A stretch of 64,000 nucleotides of DNA from Enterocloster alcoholdehydrogenati (GTDB lineage: Bacteria; Bacillota; Clostridia; Lachnospirales; Lachnospiraceae). Position numbers and translations under genes: made by a program. The stretch is taken from assembly GCF_013282095.1 (NCBI RefSeq), contig NZ_BLTJ01000011.1, positions 62,001 through 126,000 of the forward strand, written 5' to 3'. The notes below the pieces were generated by a model that saw nothing but the letters and a program-made list of their open reading frames with translations, had not been told where the DNA came from and searched no databases. Positions 7,829 through 16,219 of this stretch are shown here, one piece after another; positions within the stretch are counted from its first letter, which is position 1; every line of letters begins with the position of its first letter.

Positions 7829-7874
7829 AACGCAACTTGAAATTCCCTCTGCTATTTCGATTTTTAGTTTTCAT
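7827..7874 (-). CDS. Putative leader peptide (15 aa)
   Basis: ATG 7874 follows GGGAGGAATGTGT and encodes MKTKNRNSRGNFKLR, a very basic peptide. The stop codon enters the terminator stem. Short basic ORFs placed this way commonly act as ribosome-stalling leaders for antibiotic-response genes. No resistance gene follows here, only the structured region before the sigma-like gene, so the controlled gene may have been lost. Function is inferred from layout only. Confidence 0.5.
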   Translation of the reverse strand: MKTKNRNSRGNFKLR

Positions 7875-8001
7875 ACACATTCCTCCCGTTTTCGAAAGTT
7901 GCCTATATGGTTAGAATTTATCTCCATTGTATTCGGTAAATCTGACCAAATTCTGACTGAGTTTTCACTTTTTCCATTTTAATTCCAATTTTCAACACGG
8001 C

Positions 8002-8045
8002 AAAAGGGAGCAACCTTCATTGATCAACAAAGGCCGCTCCCTTTT
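8002..8045 (-). terminator. Terminator of cassette A
   Basis: GGGAGC and GCTCCC arms (8006-8041), with additional CCTT/AAGG pairing, are followed on the minus strand by TTTTG. It lies directly after the winged-helix stop. Confidence 0.8.
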
Positions 8046-8049
8046 ACTT

Positions 8050-8346
8050 CTACTTCTCAAAGCGATAACCGTATCCGTGTACCGTTTGAATCGCATTGAT
8101 ATTTAGTTTTTTCCGTATCTTGTAGATCCGGCTGGTAACGCTTTCAAGGCCAGAGGCAAAATCATTGGGCATTGCATACTGGTAAAGCTGCTCCCGGGTA
8201 AAAGTCCAGCCGGGGTGTAAGGCCAGATAATATAAAATATTGAACTCCATTGTAGTTAACTCCACAACTTGTTCATTTACATAGACCCTGCGTTGGTTTG
8301 GATCAATACGCAAATTCCCATATTGCAGTACAGCTACCCCCGTCAA
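8050..8346 (-). CDS. Standalone winged-helix DNA-binding protein (cassette A)
   Basis: This 98-residue protein is essentially a complete OmpR/PhoB-type winged helix: a YVNEQVVELTTMEFNILYYLALHPG strand-helix start, the recognition region ASGLESVTSRIYKIRKKL and the wing GYGYRF. There is no receiver domain. The start is taken as TTG 8346, 8 bp after GGGAGG, because the homologues at 14056 and 22271 have GTG/TTG at the same place and all three are exactly 297 bp. It follows the DtxR-type gene by 18 bp and closes the cassette A operon. Target unknown. Confidence 0.82.
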   Translation of the reverse strand: MTGVAVLQYGNLRIDPNQRRVYVNEQVVELTTMEFNILYYLALHPGWTFTREQLYQYAMPNDFASGLESVTSRIYKIRKKLNINAIQTVHGYGYRFEK

Positions 8347-8364
8347 CAGCTTCACCTCCCGCGA

Positions 8365-8733
8365 CTATTTCTTTTTGTCCATACTTTGCTTTAGATGCCG
8401 AAAGCTATTCTCGCTAATCACATGCTCCATGCAGCAGGCCTCCTGTTCCGCTGTTTTTGGATCGACACCCGCCTCCGTCAACAAGCGGGTAAAGAAGCAG
8501 TGTTTCTCATAGGTCTGCTCGGCTACCTCACGGCCCACATCAGTCAGGCGGAGAAAGAAGTCCTCGTCTATGGTGAGGAAACCGCCCTTTTTTAAGGTTG
8601 CTACTGCGTGGCATACACTGGGTTTAGACACCCCCATGTGCCGGGCCACATCCACGGAGCGCACCATGCCTTTCTCTTTCTGGAGCATCAATATAGCTTC
8701 CAAGTAGTCCTCGCCGGACTGGTGCAACGACAA
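8365..8733 (-). CDS. DtxR/MntR-family metal-dependent repressor (cassette A)
   Basis: A 122-residue iron/manganese-type repressor: N-terminal HTH (DVARHMGVSKPSVCHAVATLKKGGFL) and dimerisation helices, with no SH3-like third domain. Putative metal ligands are Asp and Glu of GEDYLE, the His of YEKHC and the CxMEH cluster (CCMEH). The Cys matches IdeR/DtxR, while the N-terminal D...E pair resembles MntR. TTG 8733 after AAAGGGGG gives the same 122-aa length as the copies in D and F. A TTG at 8775 lies inside a hairpin and is rejected. It probably binds the GTTAG-N6-CTAAC palindromes of the island. Confidence 0.82.
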   Translation of the reverse strand: MSLHQSGEDYLEAILMLQKEKGMVRSVDVARHMGVSKPSVCHAVATLKKGGFLTIDEDFFLRLTDVGREVAEQTYEKHCFFTRLLTEAGVDPKTAEQEACCMEHVISENSFRHLKQSMDKKK

Positions 8734-8770
8734 ACAAATCTGCCCCCTTTCCTTTGGAAACACATCCTTT

Positions 8771-8805
8771 GACAAGGAGCCGGTCTTAGCAGGCCGGCTC
8801 CTTGT
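8771..8805. repeat. Perfect 13-bp inverted repeat
   Basis: GACAAGGAGCCGG and its exact complement flank a 9-10 base loop between the SBP remnant and the DtxR gene. No T-tract follows on either strand. It may be a processing or partial-termination hairpin separating the ABC genes from the regulator genes. Confidence 0.6.
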
Positions 8806-8824
8806 CTCATATTCTGCTAGTCCA

Positions 8825-9040
8825 TCACTCCGCCGGCTGGATCAGCCGCACATCAAAGAACATGGGCGTGCTGGAAAAATCATAGCCTGCGATTTTGTCA
8901 GTGTTGTAGACGATCATATCCTTGACAAACAGCAGGGGCAGATCCAATACATTGTCGTTGTCGAAGTTCAGCAGTTCATCGAAAATCTCCTGAACCCTGG
9001 CACTGTCATCCGTAGTCTGGAACTCCTCGGCGCTCCTGTG
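8825..9040 (-). pseudogene. C-terminal remnant of a family 5 solute-binding protein
   Basis: The frame from 9040 down to the stop at 8825 encodes about 71 residues that look like the end of a peptide/nickel-type ABC binding protein (VQEIFDELLNFDNDNVLDLPL, then VYNTDKIAGYDF). It has no start codon or ribosome site and begins directly at the stop of the DUF4491 gene. It looks like a deletion scar, implying that a classical binding-protein-dependent importer once stood here. Family assignment is from the C-terminal pattern only. Confidence 0.6.
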
Positions 9041-9328
9041 TTAAGTTCGCTTGGGATTTTTGGGAAACCATCCCCGCTCTACCCGCCGTGCCTGTTCTTT
9101 CAGTTCCCGGATGCTCCAAAGAAAAGCCACGCCCACAAGTCCCAAAAGAATAGAGAGCAGCCCATGTGCAAACAGCGCCAAACCCAGGCAGATCAGCCCG
9201 CACAGGAGAAACAGCGGCCAAATCTTTTGAGAAAAGTGGTATTCACACCAGATTACCAGCGGATGAAAGGCTCCAATCACCAGCAGAGAGGCCGCTCCGA
9301 CTGCGATCCCCTCAAAATTCAATTCCAT
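9041..9328 (-). CDS. DUF4491 family membrane protein
   Basis: A 95-residue protein. ATG 9328 follows GGGAGGGACTTCT, whereas upstream in-frame starts lack a ribosome site. It matches DUF4491: NFEG-x-(I/V)-x-G, then GAFHPLVIWCEYHF, then two or three membrane segments and a basic tail (ERGWFPKNPKRT). The family is uncharacterised but widespread in Firmicutes and often lies beside transporters. It sits 58 bp downstream of the second ABC gene of cassette A and is probably cotranscribed. Confidence 0.8.
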   Translation of the reverse strand: MELNFEGIAVGAASLLVIGAFHPLVIWCEYHFSQKIWPLFLLCGLICLGLALFAHGLLSILLGLVGVAFLWSIRELKEQARRVERGWFPKNPKRT

Positions 9329-9386
9329 AGAAGTCCCTCCCCAGCCCATGATACAACGGAGTCCGGCAGGCAGATAAGCCGCCGCA

Positions 9387-11117
9387 TCAAGCCTCCAGCT
9401 TCCAACTGTTGGCCTTGGCCCGGACATGAACAAAGTCGGCATACAGGCCCGGTTGGGCGATCAGTTCCTCATGAGTTCCCCGCTGGACAATGTGCCCGCC
9501 ATTGAGGACCAGGATCTGGTCGGCATTGCGCACCGTTTTCAGCCGGTGGGCGATCAGGATCAGGGTTTTCCCCTTTGTCAGAGAGGAGATCGCGGCCTGG
9601 AGTTCCGCTTCGTTCTCCGGGTCTACGCTGGCCGTGGCCTCGTCCAGAATTACGATGGGCGCATCCTTGAGCATGGCCCGGGCGATGGAGATACGCTGCT
9701 TCTCACCCCCGGAGAGAGAACCGCCGCCCTCTCCCAATACCGTGTCGTAGCCATCCGGCAGGGCCATGATAAAATCGTGGCAGCAGGCGGCCTTGGCCGC
9801 GGCCACCACCTGCTCATGGGTGGCGTCCGGGCGGCCGAACTTGATGTTGTTCTCCACGGTATCGTTGAAAAGATACACCGACTGGAACACCATGGAGATG
9901 TTCTTCATCAGGCTGTCCAGCTTGTACTCCCGCACATCATGGCCGCCCACGGTGATCCTTCCGCCCTGGACATCCCAGAAGCGGGCGATAAGATTGCACA
10001 GAGTGGTCTTGCCGCCGCCGGAGGGACCTACCACGGCGGTGGTGCTGCCGGCGGGGACTGTAAGGCTCACATGATCCAGAATGGTCCGTTCCCCATAGGA
10101 AAAAGAGACATCCTCAAACCGGACAGAGGCATCCTCCGGGCGGAGCTCCGCCCCGTCAATGTCCATCACCGGCGTATCGTCGATGGAATTGGCCTTATCC
10201 ATAGAGGCGCCCAGCATCTGGAGATTGTCTGCCATATTGCCGGCGCTCTCCAGCTCCGCGTAAAGCATGAAAGAGGCAACAAGCATCAGCAGGCACCGGG
10301 TCAGAGGCAGGCTCCCGCTGGAATAGAGCACCAGGGCGCACACAGCCAGCGCCACGGCGAACACCCGCACCGTAATCTGCCGCAGGCCCATCCAGGGGGC
10401 TACGGAGTGTTCCAGCCCCAGGGCCTTTTCACAGCTTTCATCCACGGTTTTCTGCACAGCCTGGCCGCTGTCCTTATCCAGGCCGTAAGCCTTTACCACA
10501 CTCATGCCCTGGATGTACTCCAGCACTGCCTCCACCAGCTTCATCTGGGCGTGCTGGCGGGCAGGCCCTGTCTTGAGCAGAGACCGCTGGCTCAGTTCCG
10601 CAACCAGCAGATAGGCAAGAATCCCCCCGATAGCCAGCAGGCCGAGCCGCCAATCTACAAGCAGGATTGCCAGACTCATGGCCAGAGTGTTGAGGAACCC
10701 GCCGATGACGCTGACCAGGCATCGGGCGGCGTTATTCTCCACATCTCCCAGTGTGGTGGTGACTACGGCGGTAATGTTGCCCAAGGAGTTGTCATTGAAG
10801 TAGCCCATGGGGATGTAGCGCAGCCGGTCTCCGATATGGACCCGTTTTTCCGCCACCATGAAGTAGCCCGTCTCTGTCTCCGCATTGGTGGACCAGTAGG
10901 AGCAGGCGGTCCGTCCCGCCACAGAGACCAGCATGACGCCGATCACCGGCCATATGCTCAAGTTCGCGCCGGCCACCAGGATCTCCAGGGTCAGCATCAG
11001 GGCCCAGAACTGGAAGGCGGTGAACACAGCCCCCAGGAAAGCCACGAGCATGGATTTTTTCAAAAGCCCCCTGCGGCTGCCCGCAAAGGCGGAAATTTTC
11101 CGAAGTACACTGAACAT
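9387..11117 (-). CDS. ABC transporter permease-ATPase, second subunit (cassette A)
   Basis: A 576-residue half-transporter: six predicted membrane helices (residues 20-310), then an ATPase with Walker A GPSGGGKTT at 364, Q-loop near 412, signature LSGGEKQRIS at 468, Walker B VILDEATAS and switch IAHR near 523. Both halves of this pair keep consensus catalytic residues, unlike many heterodimeric exporters with one degenerate site. The family resembles YbtPQ/IrtAB/SiaDE-type uptake pairs, so import of an iron chelate or heme-like ligand is my preferred reading; drug export cannot be excluded. It starts 4 bp after the partner stop. Confidence 0.87.
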   Translation of the reverse strand: MFSVLRKISAFAGSRRGLLKKSMLVAFLGAVFTAFQFWALMLTLEILVAGANLSIWPVIGVMLVSVAGRTACSYWSTNAETETGYFMVAEKRVHIGDRLRYIPMGYFNDNSLGNITAVVTTTLGDVENNAARCLVSVIGGFLNTLAMSLAILLVDWRLGLLAIGGILAYLLVAELSQRSLLKTGPARQHAQMKLVEAVLEYIQGMSVVKAYGLDKDSGQAVQKTVDESCEKALGLEHSVAPWMGLRQITVRVFAVALAVCALVLYSSGSLPLTRCLLMLVASFMLYAELESAGNMADNLQMLGASMDKANSIDDTPVMDIDGAELRPEDASVRFEDVSFSYGERTILDHVSLTVPAGSTTAVVGPSGGGKTTLCNLIARFWDVQGGRITVGGHDVREYKLDSLMKNISMVFQSVYLFNDTVENNIKFGRPDATHEQVVAAAKAACCHDFIMALPDGYDTVLGEGGGSLSGGEKQRISIARAMLKDAPIVILDEATASVDPENEAELQAAISSLTKGKTLILIAHRLKTVRNADQILVLNGGHIVQRGTHEELIAQPGLYADFVHVRAKANSWKLEA

Positions 11118-11120
11118 CTC

Positions 11121-12872
11121 TTATTCCTCCTCTCCGTCCCGGACGCCCAGATAGGACTGCCACATTTGCCGGTACAGCGGGCAGGAGGCCAGCAGCTCCT
11201 CCTGCTTCCCCTGGGCGGCGATCCGGCCATCTTCCACCACAACAATGTTGTCCGCGCCGGCCACCGTGCCCAGCCGGTGGGCAATGACGATCAGCGTCTT
11301 GCCCTCCGTCAGCCGGGAGATAGCCTGCTGAATGACCGCCTCATTCTCCGGGTCGATGCTGGCGGTGGCCTCGTCGAGAATGACGATAGGGGCATCCTTC
11401 AGCATGGCGCGGGCAATGGAAATGCGCTGCTTTTCGCCGCCGGAAAGGTGGCCGCCGCCCCCGCCGCAAATGGTGTCGTAGCCCTGATCCAGTTGGCGGA
11501 TGAAATCATCGCACCCGGCAACCTTGGCTACCGCCTCGACTTCCGCATCGGTGGCGTTCAGGCGGCCCATGCGGATGTTGTCCTGCACCGTGCGGTCAAA
11601 GAGGTAGTTGTCCTGAGATACATAGGCAATCTGGCGGTTGAGCTGCTCCAGCGGGATCTTCCGCAGATCCACACCGCCCAAGGCGACAGAGCCGCCCGTC
11701 ACATCCCAGAAACCGGCGATGAGCTTGGCGATGGTGCTCTTGCCGGAGCCGGAAGGGCCCACCAGAGCGGTGACCGTCCCCGGCCGGATGTCCAGACTTA
11801 CATCGTGGAGCACTTCACCGTCCTCCTGCTTGTAGGCAAAGGACACATGATCCAGCCGGATACCCAGCCCATTCAGCTTCGTCTCTGCCGCGGGGCGCTC
11901 CAGCTCCGGAGCCTCCAGAATGGCGGAAATCTCACCCACATTGGTACCCACCACCGCCAATTCGTCCACAAAGGTCATGGCTGATACCAGAGGACCGGTA
12001 AGCCCCAGGGACAGCACGACGATGGTGAGGAATACGGCGGTGCTCAGGCTTCCGCTGCCCCACATCAGCAGTCCCACCGGCAGGACGGGCAGCAGCACCG
12101 AGGGGATGACCGCCTGCATGACCGCCATATACTTCTGATTGTCCGCCATCCAGTCCACATAGTATTGGGCGTTCTCGGTCACGGCATCGGAGTACCGCTT
12201 ATAAGACCCGGCGGACTGGCTGAACGCTTTGACCACCTGGATGCCGCCCACATACTCCACGATGGCATTTGCCATACGGCGGCCCACCTCCACGGCGCCC
12301 TGCCATCGGGCAGCGTAAGTCTTGCCACTCTGGGAGGCTACTGCGAACCCAATCACCGTGGTCACCAGGGAGGCGAGCCCCATTCGCCAATCCAGGACGA
12401 AGATATAGACCGCGATGCTCACTGGCACCAGCAAATTGGAGGTCATCTCCGGCAGCAGATGGGCCAGAGTGGGCTCCATCCCTTCCACCCGGTCAACAAT
12501 GGTGGTCTTGTACTGGCCGGAGGGCGTGTCCAGGATCGTCCCCATGGGCACCCGGCTCAGTTTGGAGAGCAGATTTTGCCGCACACGCCGCAGCGTGTGA
12601 TAGGTGGCCGTGTGGGACAGGCTGGTAGACCATGTGGAAAACAGCGCCTTTCCCGCATAGCCTGCCAGGGCCAGACCGCACCAGGGCAGGCACTCCACAA
12701 GGCCGCCTCCTTCCAGCAGCAGCCCAATCATAGCAGCCACGCAGAAGTATGGCGCCATACCGCAGGCCACCCCCAGCACCGCCAGGGCTACCGAAGCATA
12801 AAATCCGCCGTGCTCACCACTTGCCCAACCCCACAGCACAGCAAAGGGTGAGGGCGCTTTCTTGTTATCCAT
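11121..12872 (-). CDS. ABC transporter permease-ATPase, first subunit (cassette A)
   Basis: A 583-residue partner of the 9387-11117 gene. Membrane domain to about residue 310; Walker A GPSGSGKST at 372; Q-loop VSQDNYLFD; signature LSGGEKQRIS at 476; Walker B ILDEATASID; switch IAHR. Start ATG 12872 follows AAAGGGG. The operator palindrome lies 22 bp upstream of the start. It is the first gene of the cassette A transport unit, read towards the DUF4491, DtxR and winged-helix genes. Confidence 0.87.
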   Translation of the reverse strand: MDNKKAPSPFAVLWGWASGEHGGFYASVALAVLGVACGMAPYFCVAAMIGLLLEGGGLVECLPWCGLALAGYAGKALFSTWSTSLSHTATYHTLRRVRQNLLSKLSRVPMGTILDTPSGQYKTTIVDRVEGMEPTLAHLLPEMTSNLLVPVSIAVYIFVLDWRMGLASLVTTVIGFAVASQSGKTYAARWQGAVEVGRRMANAIVEYVGGIQVVKAFSQSAGSYKRYSDAVTENAQYYVDWMADNQKYMAVMQAVIPSVLLPVLPVGLLMWGSGSLSTAVFLTIVVLSLGLTGPLVSAMTFVDELAVVGTNVGEISAILEAPELERPAAETKLNGLGIRLDHVSFAYKQEDGEVLHDVSLDIRPGTVTALVGPSGSGKSTIAKLIAGFWDVTGGSVALGGVDLRKIPLEQLNRQIAYVSQDNYLFDRTVQDNIRMGRLNATDAEVEAVAKVAGCDDFIRQLDQGYDTICGGGGGHLSGGEKQRISIARAMLKDAPIVILDEATASIDPENEAVIQQAISRLTEGKTLIVIAHRLGTVAGADNIVVVEDGRIAAQGKQEELLASCPLYRQMWQSYLGVRDGEEE

Positions 12873-12894
12873 AGCTTAAAACCCCTTTCTTATG

Positions 12895-12910
12895 GTTAGT
12901 AACTGCTAAC
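12895..12910. promoter_or_regulatory. Putative metal-repressor operator, cassette A
   Basis: GTTAG-TAACTG-CTAAC, a palindrome between the TetR gene and the first ABC gene. It matches the nine-member set in this window. Its half-sites resemble DtxR-type boxes (TTAG...CTAA). Confidence 0.75.
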
Positions 12911-12932
12911 TTAAAATCAAAAGGAAAACCCT

Positions 12933-13559
12933 TTATTCAAAGGGTATTCCAAGGAGACGGAACCAGCCCGCGGAGTAAAAATTCCGCAGGTCATCCATAT
13001 AAACCATCGCTTTTTCCCGCGGCATATCATGGCGGATTGTTTCAAACATGCCGTTGAAAAGTGCGGTGGACATGATGTGGATCAGCTCATCATCCAGACG
13101 GCGAATGGGATAGCCAGCTTCCACCATTCGATCCACCAGAAGCCGTCCAGAGTGATCCTCAATTTCCGCCAGGGTATCCAGGTAATGCTCGTACTTTGTC
13201 CCGGAGGAACAGCAGGCGATGAGCTTGAATGCGTCAAAGTGGTCGTAGAGAAAGTCCATCATCCAGGAGGCTTCCTTGTCCGGTACCTCCGGGAGCTTTT
13301 GAAGCTGCTCCTCCAAACTCCTGCCGGCAAAGGTCTGCTGAAGGGTCCGATAACGCTCTACCAGCTCTTGGGCTGGCTCTCTCACCAATCCGTCAAACAG
13401 TGCCTCCTTGTCCGTATAGTAGCGGTAAATCGCTCCAGTTGTTACTCCAAGAGAGGCTGCTATACTTTTTAAGGATGCCCCCCGGAAGCCGTTCTCCATA
13501 AACTCGCGCTTCCCGGCTTCCAGCAGATCCTTCCGCAGCTTTTCGTTTACAGGACGCAT
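12933..13559 (-). CDS. TetR-family regulator (cassette A)
   Basis: A 208-residue TetR-type repressor. The N-terminal HTH is AASLGVTTGAIYRYYTDKEALFDGLV (about residues 32-57), followed by a helical ligand domain. ATG 13559 is spaced correctly from AGAGGTGA; the GTG three codons earlier is too close to it. It lies upstream of the cassette A ABC pair on the same strand, separated by the operator palindrome. A likely role is ligand-responsive control of the ABC pair. It is a paralogue of the cassette E TetR in position and architecture. Confidence 0.85.
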   Translation of the reverse strand: MRPVNEKLRKDLLEAGKREFMENGFRGASLKSIAASLGVTTGAIYRYYTDKEALFDGLVREPAQELVERYRTLQQTFAGRSLEEQLQKLPEVPDKEASWMMDFLYDHFDAFKLIACCSSGTKYEHYLDTLAEIEDHSGRLLVDRMVEAGYPIRRLDDELIHIMSTALFNGMFETIRHDMPREKAMVYMDDLRNFYSAGWFRLLGIPFE

Positions 13560-13576
13560 TTCGTTCACCTCTTTTC

Positions 13577-13607
13577 GATAATCATATTATCCAATAATGA
13601 TATTATC
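13577..13607. promoter_or_regulatory. Imperfect palindrome upstream of TetR gene (cassette A)
   Basis: An A/T-rich 31-bp element bounded by GATAAT and ATTATC lies 17 bp before the TetR start. Position and symmetry fit a TetR auto-operator. Confidence 0.55.
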
Positions 13608-13688
13608 TTAAATCAAACGATTGTATTTGTCAAGCCACAATTATAACGGCTGAACCGTATGCGGGTCGGTGTATTCTATTCATTAAAC

Positions 13689-13725
13689 AAAAAACGCAGC
13701 TGCCTTGGTTGGCAGCTGCGTTTTT
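13689..13725. terminator. Bidirectional terminator between cassettes A and B
   Basis: AAAACGCAGCTGCC pairs perfectly with GGCAGCTGCGTTTT and is A/T-flanked on both sides. It ends the cassette B operon read leftwards. Confidence 0.85.
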
Positions 13726-13759
13726 ATTAAGTATATGCTATTACAATCACCAGTGTCTC

Positions 13760-14056
13760 TTACTTCTCAAAGCGATAACCGTATCCGTGTACCGTTTGAA
13801 TCCCATTGATATTTAGTTTTTTCCGTATCTTGTAGATCCGGCTGGTGACGCTTTCGAGGCCGGAAGCAAAGTCGTCAGACATTGCATATCGGTAAAGCTG
13901 CTCCCGGGTAAAAGTCCAGCCGGGGTGTAAAGCCAGATAATATAGAATATTGAACTCCATCGTGGTCAATTCCACAACTTGTTCATTTACATAGACCCTG
14001 CGTTCATTTGGGTCAATACGCAAATTCCCGTATTGCAGCACGGCCATCCCTGTCAC
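13760..14056 (-). CDS. Standalone winged-helix DNA-binding protein (cassette B)
   Basis: A 98-residue receiver-less OmpR/PhoB-type domain, nearly identical to the cassette A copy (differences include NERRVYV for NQRRVYV and SDDFAS for PNDFAS). GTG 14056 lies 8 bp after AGGAGG, at the homologous place to the other copies. It is the last gene of the cassette B operon, 18 bp after the DtxR gene. No sensor kinase or phosphoacceptor is encoded nearby, so it cannot be a normal response regulator. Confidence 0.82.
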   Translation of the reverse strand: MTGMAVLQYGNLRIDPNERRVYVNEQVVELTTMEFNILYYLALHPGWTFTREQLYRYAMSDDFASGLESVTSRIYKIRKKLNINGIQTVHGYGYRFEK

Positions 14057-14074
14057 CAGCCTCACCTCCTGCGG

Positions 14075-14473
14075 CTATTTCTTTTTGTCCATACTCTGCT
14101 TCAGATGCCGAAAACTGTTCTCGCTGATCATATGCTCCATGCGGCAGGCGTCCTGTTCTGCTGTCTTTGGATCGACACCTGCCTCCGTCAACAAGCGGGT
14201 AAAGAAGCAGTGTTTTTCATAGGTCTGTTCGGCTACCTCCCTGCCCACATCGGTCAGGCGGAGGAAGAAGTCCCCGTCCATGGTGAGGAAGCCCCCTTCT
14301 TTTAGGGTAGCTACCGCGTGACACACGCTGGGCTTGGAGACTCCCATGTGCCGGGCCACATCCACGGAGCGTACCATGCCCTTTTCCTTTTGGAGTACCA
14401 GCACGGCCTCCAGATAGTCTTCGCCAGAGGCATGAAGTGATGTGCCGTGTTGCCGTTTCACTCTTTTCTTCAC
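14075..14473 (-). CDS. DtxR/MntR-family metal-dependent repressor (cassette B)
   Basis: A 132-residue repressor, with 10 more N-terminal residues (basic, MKKRVKRQHG) than the A, D and F copies. GTG 14473 overlaps the stop of the upstream ABC gene as GTGA and follows GGAG. HTH VARHMGVSKPSVCHAVATLKEGGFL; metal-site residues GEDYLE, YEKHC and ACRMEH. Two-domain form without the SH3 domain. Cotranscription with the ABC pair would give feedback on metal supply. Confidence 0.83.
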   Translation of the reverse strand: MKKRVKRQHGTSLHASGEDYLEAVLVLQKEKGMVRSVDVARHMGVSKPSVCHAVATLKEGGFLTMDGDFFLRLTDVGREVAEQTYEKHCFFTRLLTEAGVDPKTAEQDACRMEHMISENSFRHLKQSMDKKK

Positions 14474-16218
14474 GCCAATCTCCAGCCCTCGGCCTGTTCC
14501 CGAATCTCAATAAACCGCCGGTACAAGCCGCCCTGGGCCATCAGTTCCGCATGGGTACCCCGCTGGGCGATACGGCCATCCTCCACCACCAGAATCTGAT
14601 CCGCGTGCTGGATGGTAGCCAGCCGGTGGGCGATGGTGAGGATGGTTTTCCCCTTTGTCAAAGCGGACAGAGCCTGTTGGATCAGGTGTTCATTCTCCGG
14701 GTCTACACTGGCGGTCGCTTCATCAAGGATGACGATAGGGGCGTCCTTCAAAATGGCCCGGGCGATGGAGATGCGCTGCTTCTCCCCGCCGGAAAGGGTG
14801 GAGCCGCCCTCTCCAATCACGGTGCCATAGCCGTTCGGCAGGGCCGAGATGAAGTCATGGCAGCAGGCAGCTTTGGCGGCGGCCACCACCTGCTCGTGGG
14901 TGGCATCGGGGCAGCCGAATTTGATATTGTTCTCTACACTGTCCTGGAAGAGATACACATTTTGAAAGACCATGGAGATGTTTTTCAGCAGGCTTTCGCA
15001 GGTAAATTCTTTCACATCGTGGCCGCCCACTGACACGGAGCCGCGGTCCGCGTCATAGAAGCGGGCCACCAGATTGCATATCGTGCTCTTGCCGGAGCCA
15101 GACGGCCCCACAATGGCGGTAGTGGTCCCCTGGGGCGCGGTAAAGGTCACATCGTGGAGTACCTCGCGGCTCCCATACCCGAAGGATACATGGGAGAGGG
15201 ACACATCGAACCGCTCCGGCGTGACCTCTTTCCCGCCCTTGTCAATGAAATCCGTATGTTCCAGTTCCTCCAGCCGGTCCAGCACCGAATCTGTCACCGA
15301 CAGGATGTGGGCCGCGTCATTGATGGCCTCCACACTGCCGAAAATGGTGAAGGAGAACAGGGCGATCATCAGGAAATACGGGAGCGGTAAAGCGCCTGCC
15401 AAAGCCTGCTGGCCCGCGGCGAGCACCAGCCCCACGGACGCCGCCCGCAGAGCGAACAGATGCAGGCAGTTCCAGGGGACGAAACCAAATTCGTTTTTGA
15501 TTCGGATGGCCTTATTGTCCCGGCAGGCGTCCCGGAACCGCTGAACGGAAACCCCGTCCTGTCCAAAGGATTTCACTACCGGCAGACCGTGGATGTATTC
15601 GACAGCCGCGCCGGACAATGCCTCCTGAGCCCGGTGGCTCACAGGAGCGGTGCGGGCGCTCTGACGGCCAATGCCCCGCAGCGCAAAGGCGGACACCAGC
15701 ACACCGATCAGCGCCACCAGCGCGGCGGGCGGGCAGAAAATCGCCACGCACAGCAGGATCACGGCTACCTGAATATAACCGTTTACCACCGCGTCCACCA
15801 TTTTCATACTCTGGAGTTCCAGTGTACTCAACTCCGTGGTGAGCGCCGCCAAAATGTCCCCCAGATTGTTTTTGGCAAAGTACCCAAGGGACACCCGTTT
15901 CAGCACATCTCCCAGTTCCATCCGCTGCTCTGCCGCCCGTTCCGTTCCGATGCTCTCCTGGAGCCGGTTTTTCCAATAGGTGAAGAAAAACCGCAGCAGG
16001 ATCAGAACGACGATGCCAGATAAGCACAGCCATGGGAGAGAGCCGGAAAGCTCATTCTCTCCCCAGGCGTTCCCGATCATCCGCCCCAGGGCCCAGGCCG
16101 CCAGCATCACCGGCCCCGCGGTACACCATGTTGCAAAAAACGAGCACACAAAGCCCAGAATCATTCGCTTTCGATAGTTCTTTGCCCATCCCATAATGCG
16201 TCCTACGCTGTGAAACAT
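14470..16218 (-). CDS. ABC transporter permease-ATPase, second subunit (cassette B)
   Basis: A 582-residue half-transporter. ATG 16218 follows GGAGGGGAATTGAG; an 82-codon upstream extension overlaps the partner gene and is rejected. Membrane domain about residues 15-310; ATPase with GPSGSGKST, Q-loop MVFQNVYLFQD, signature LSGGEKQRIS, Walker B VILDEATASVD and switch IAHR. Closest in pattern to the second subunits of A and E (shared ENNIKFG-PDATHEQVVAAAKAACCHDFI segment), so these cassettes are related by duplication. Confidence 0.87.
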   Translation of the reverse strand: MFHSVGRIMGWAKNYRKRMILGFVCSFFATWCTAGPVMLAAWALGRMIGNAWGENELSGSLPWLCLSGIVVLILLRFFFTYWKNRLQESIGTERAAEQRMELGDVLKRVSLGYFAKNNLGDILAALTTELSTLELQSMKMVDAVVNGYIQVAVILLCVAIFCPPAALVALIGVLVSAFALRGIGRQSARTAPVSHRAQEALSGAAVEYIHGLPVVKSFGQDGVSVQRFRDACRDNKAIRIKNEFGFVPWNCLHLFALRAASVGLVLAAGQQALAGALPLPYFLMIALFSFTIFGSVEAINDAAHILSVTDSVLDRLEELEHTDFIDKGGKEVTPERFDVSLSHVSFGYGSREVLHDVTFTAPQGTTTAIVGPSGSGKSTICNLVARFYDADRGSVSVGGHDVKEFTCESLLKNISMVFQNVYLFQDSVENNIKFGCPDATHEQVVAAAKAACCHDFISALPNGYGTVIGEGGSTLSGGEKQRISIARAILKDAPIVILDEATASVDPENEHLIQQALSALTKGKTILTIAHRLATIQHADQILVVEDGRIAQRGTHAELMAQGGLYRRFIEIREQAEGWRLA

Positions 16219-16219
16219 C

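Noticed and set aside
8734-8775. Upstream TTG start of the cassette A DtxR gene
   Set aside because: The codon lies within a perfect 13-bp hairpin and lacks a ribosome site; a later TTG matches the length of the D and F homologues.
9426-11984. An 852-codon open frame on the plus strand
   Set aside because: It lies antisense to two clear ABC genes, has no ribosome site and shows His/Gly/Gln-rich composition typical of the complement of GC-rich coding DNA. The same applies to long antisense frames at 16271-18022, 35516-37303, 43226-44977 and 45014-46507.
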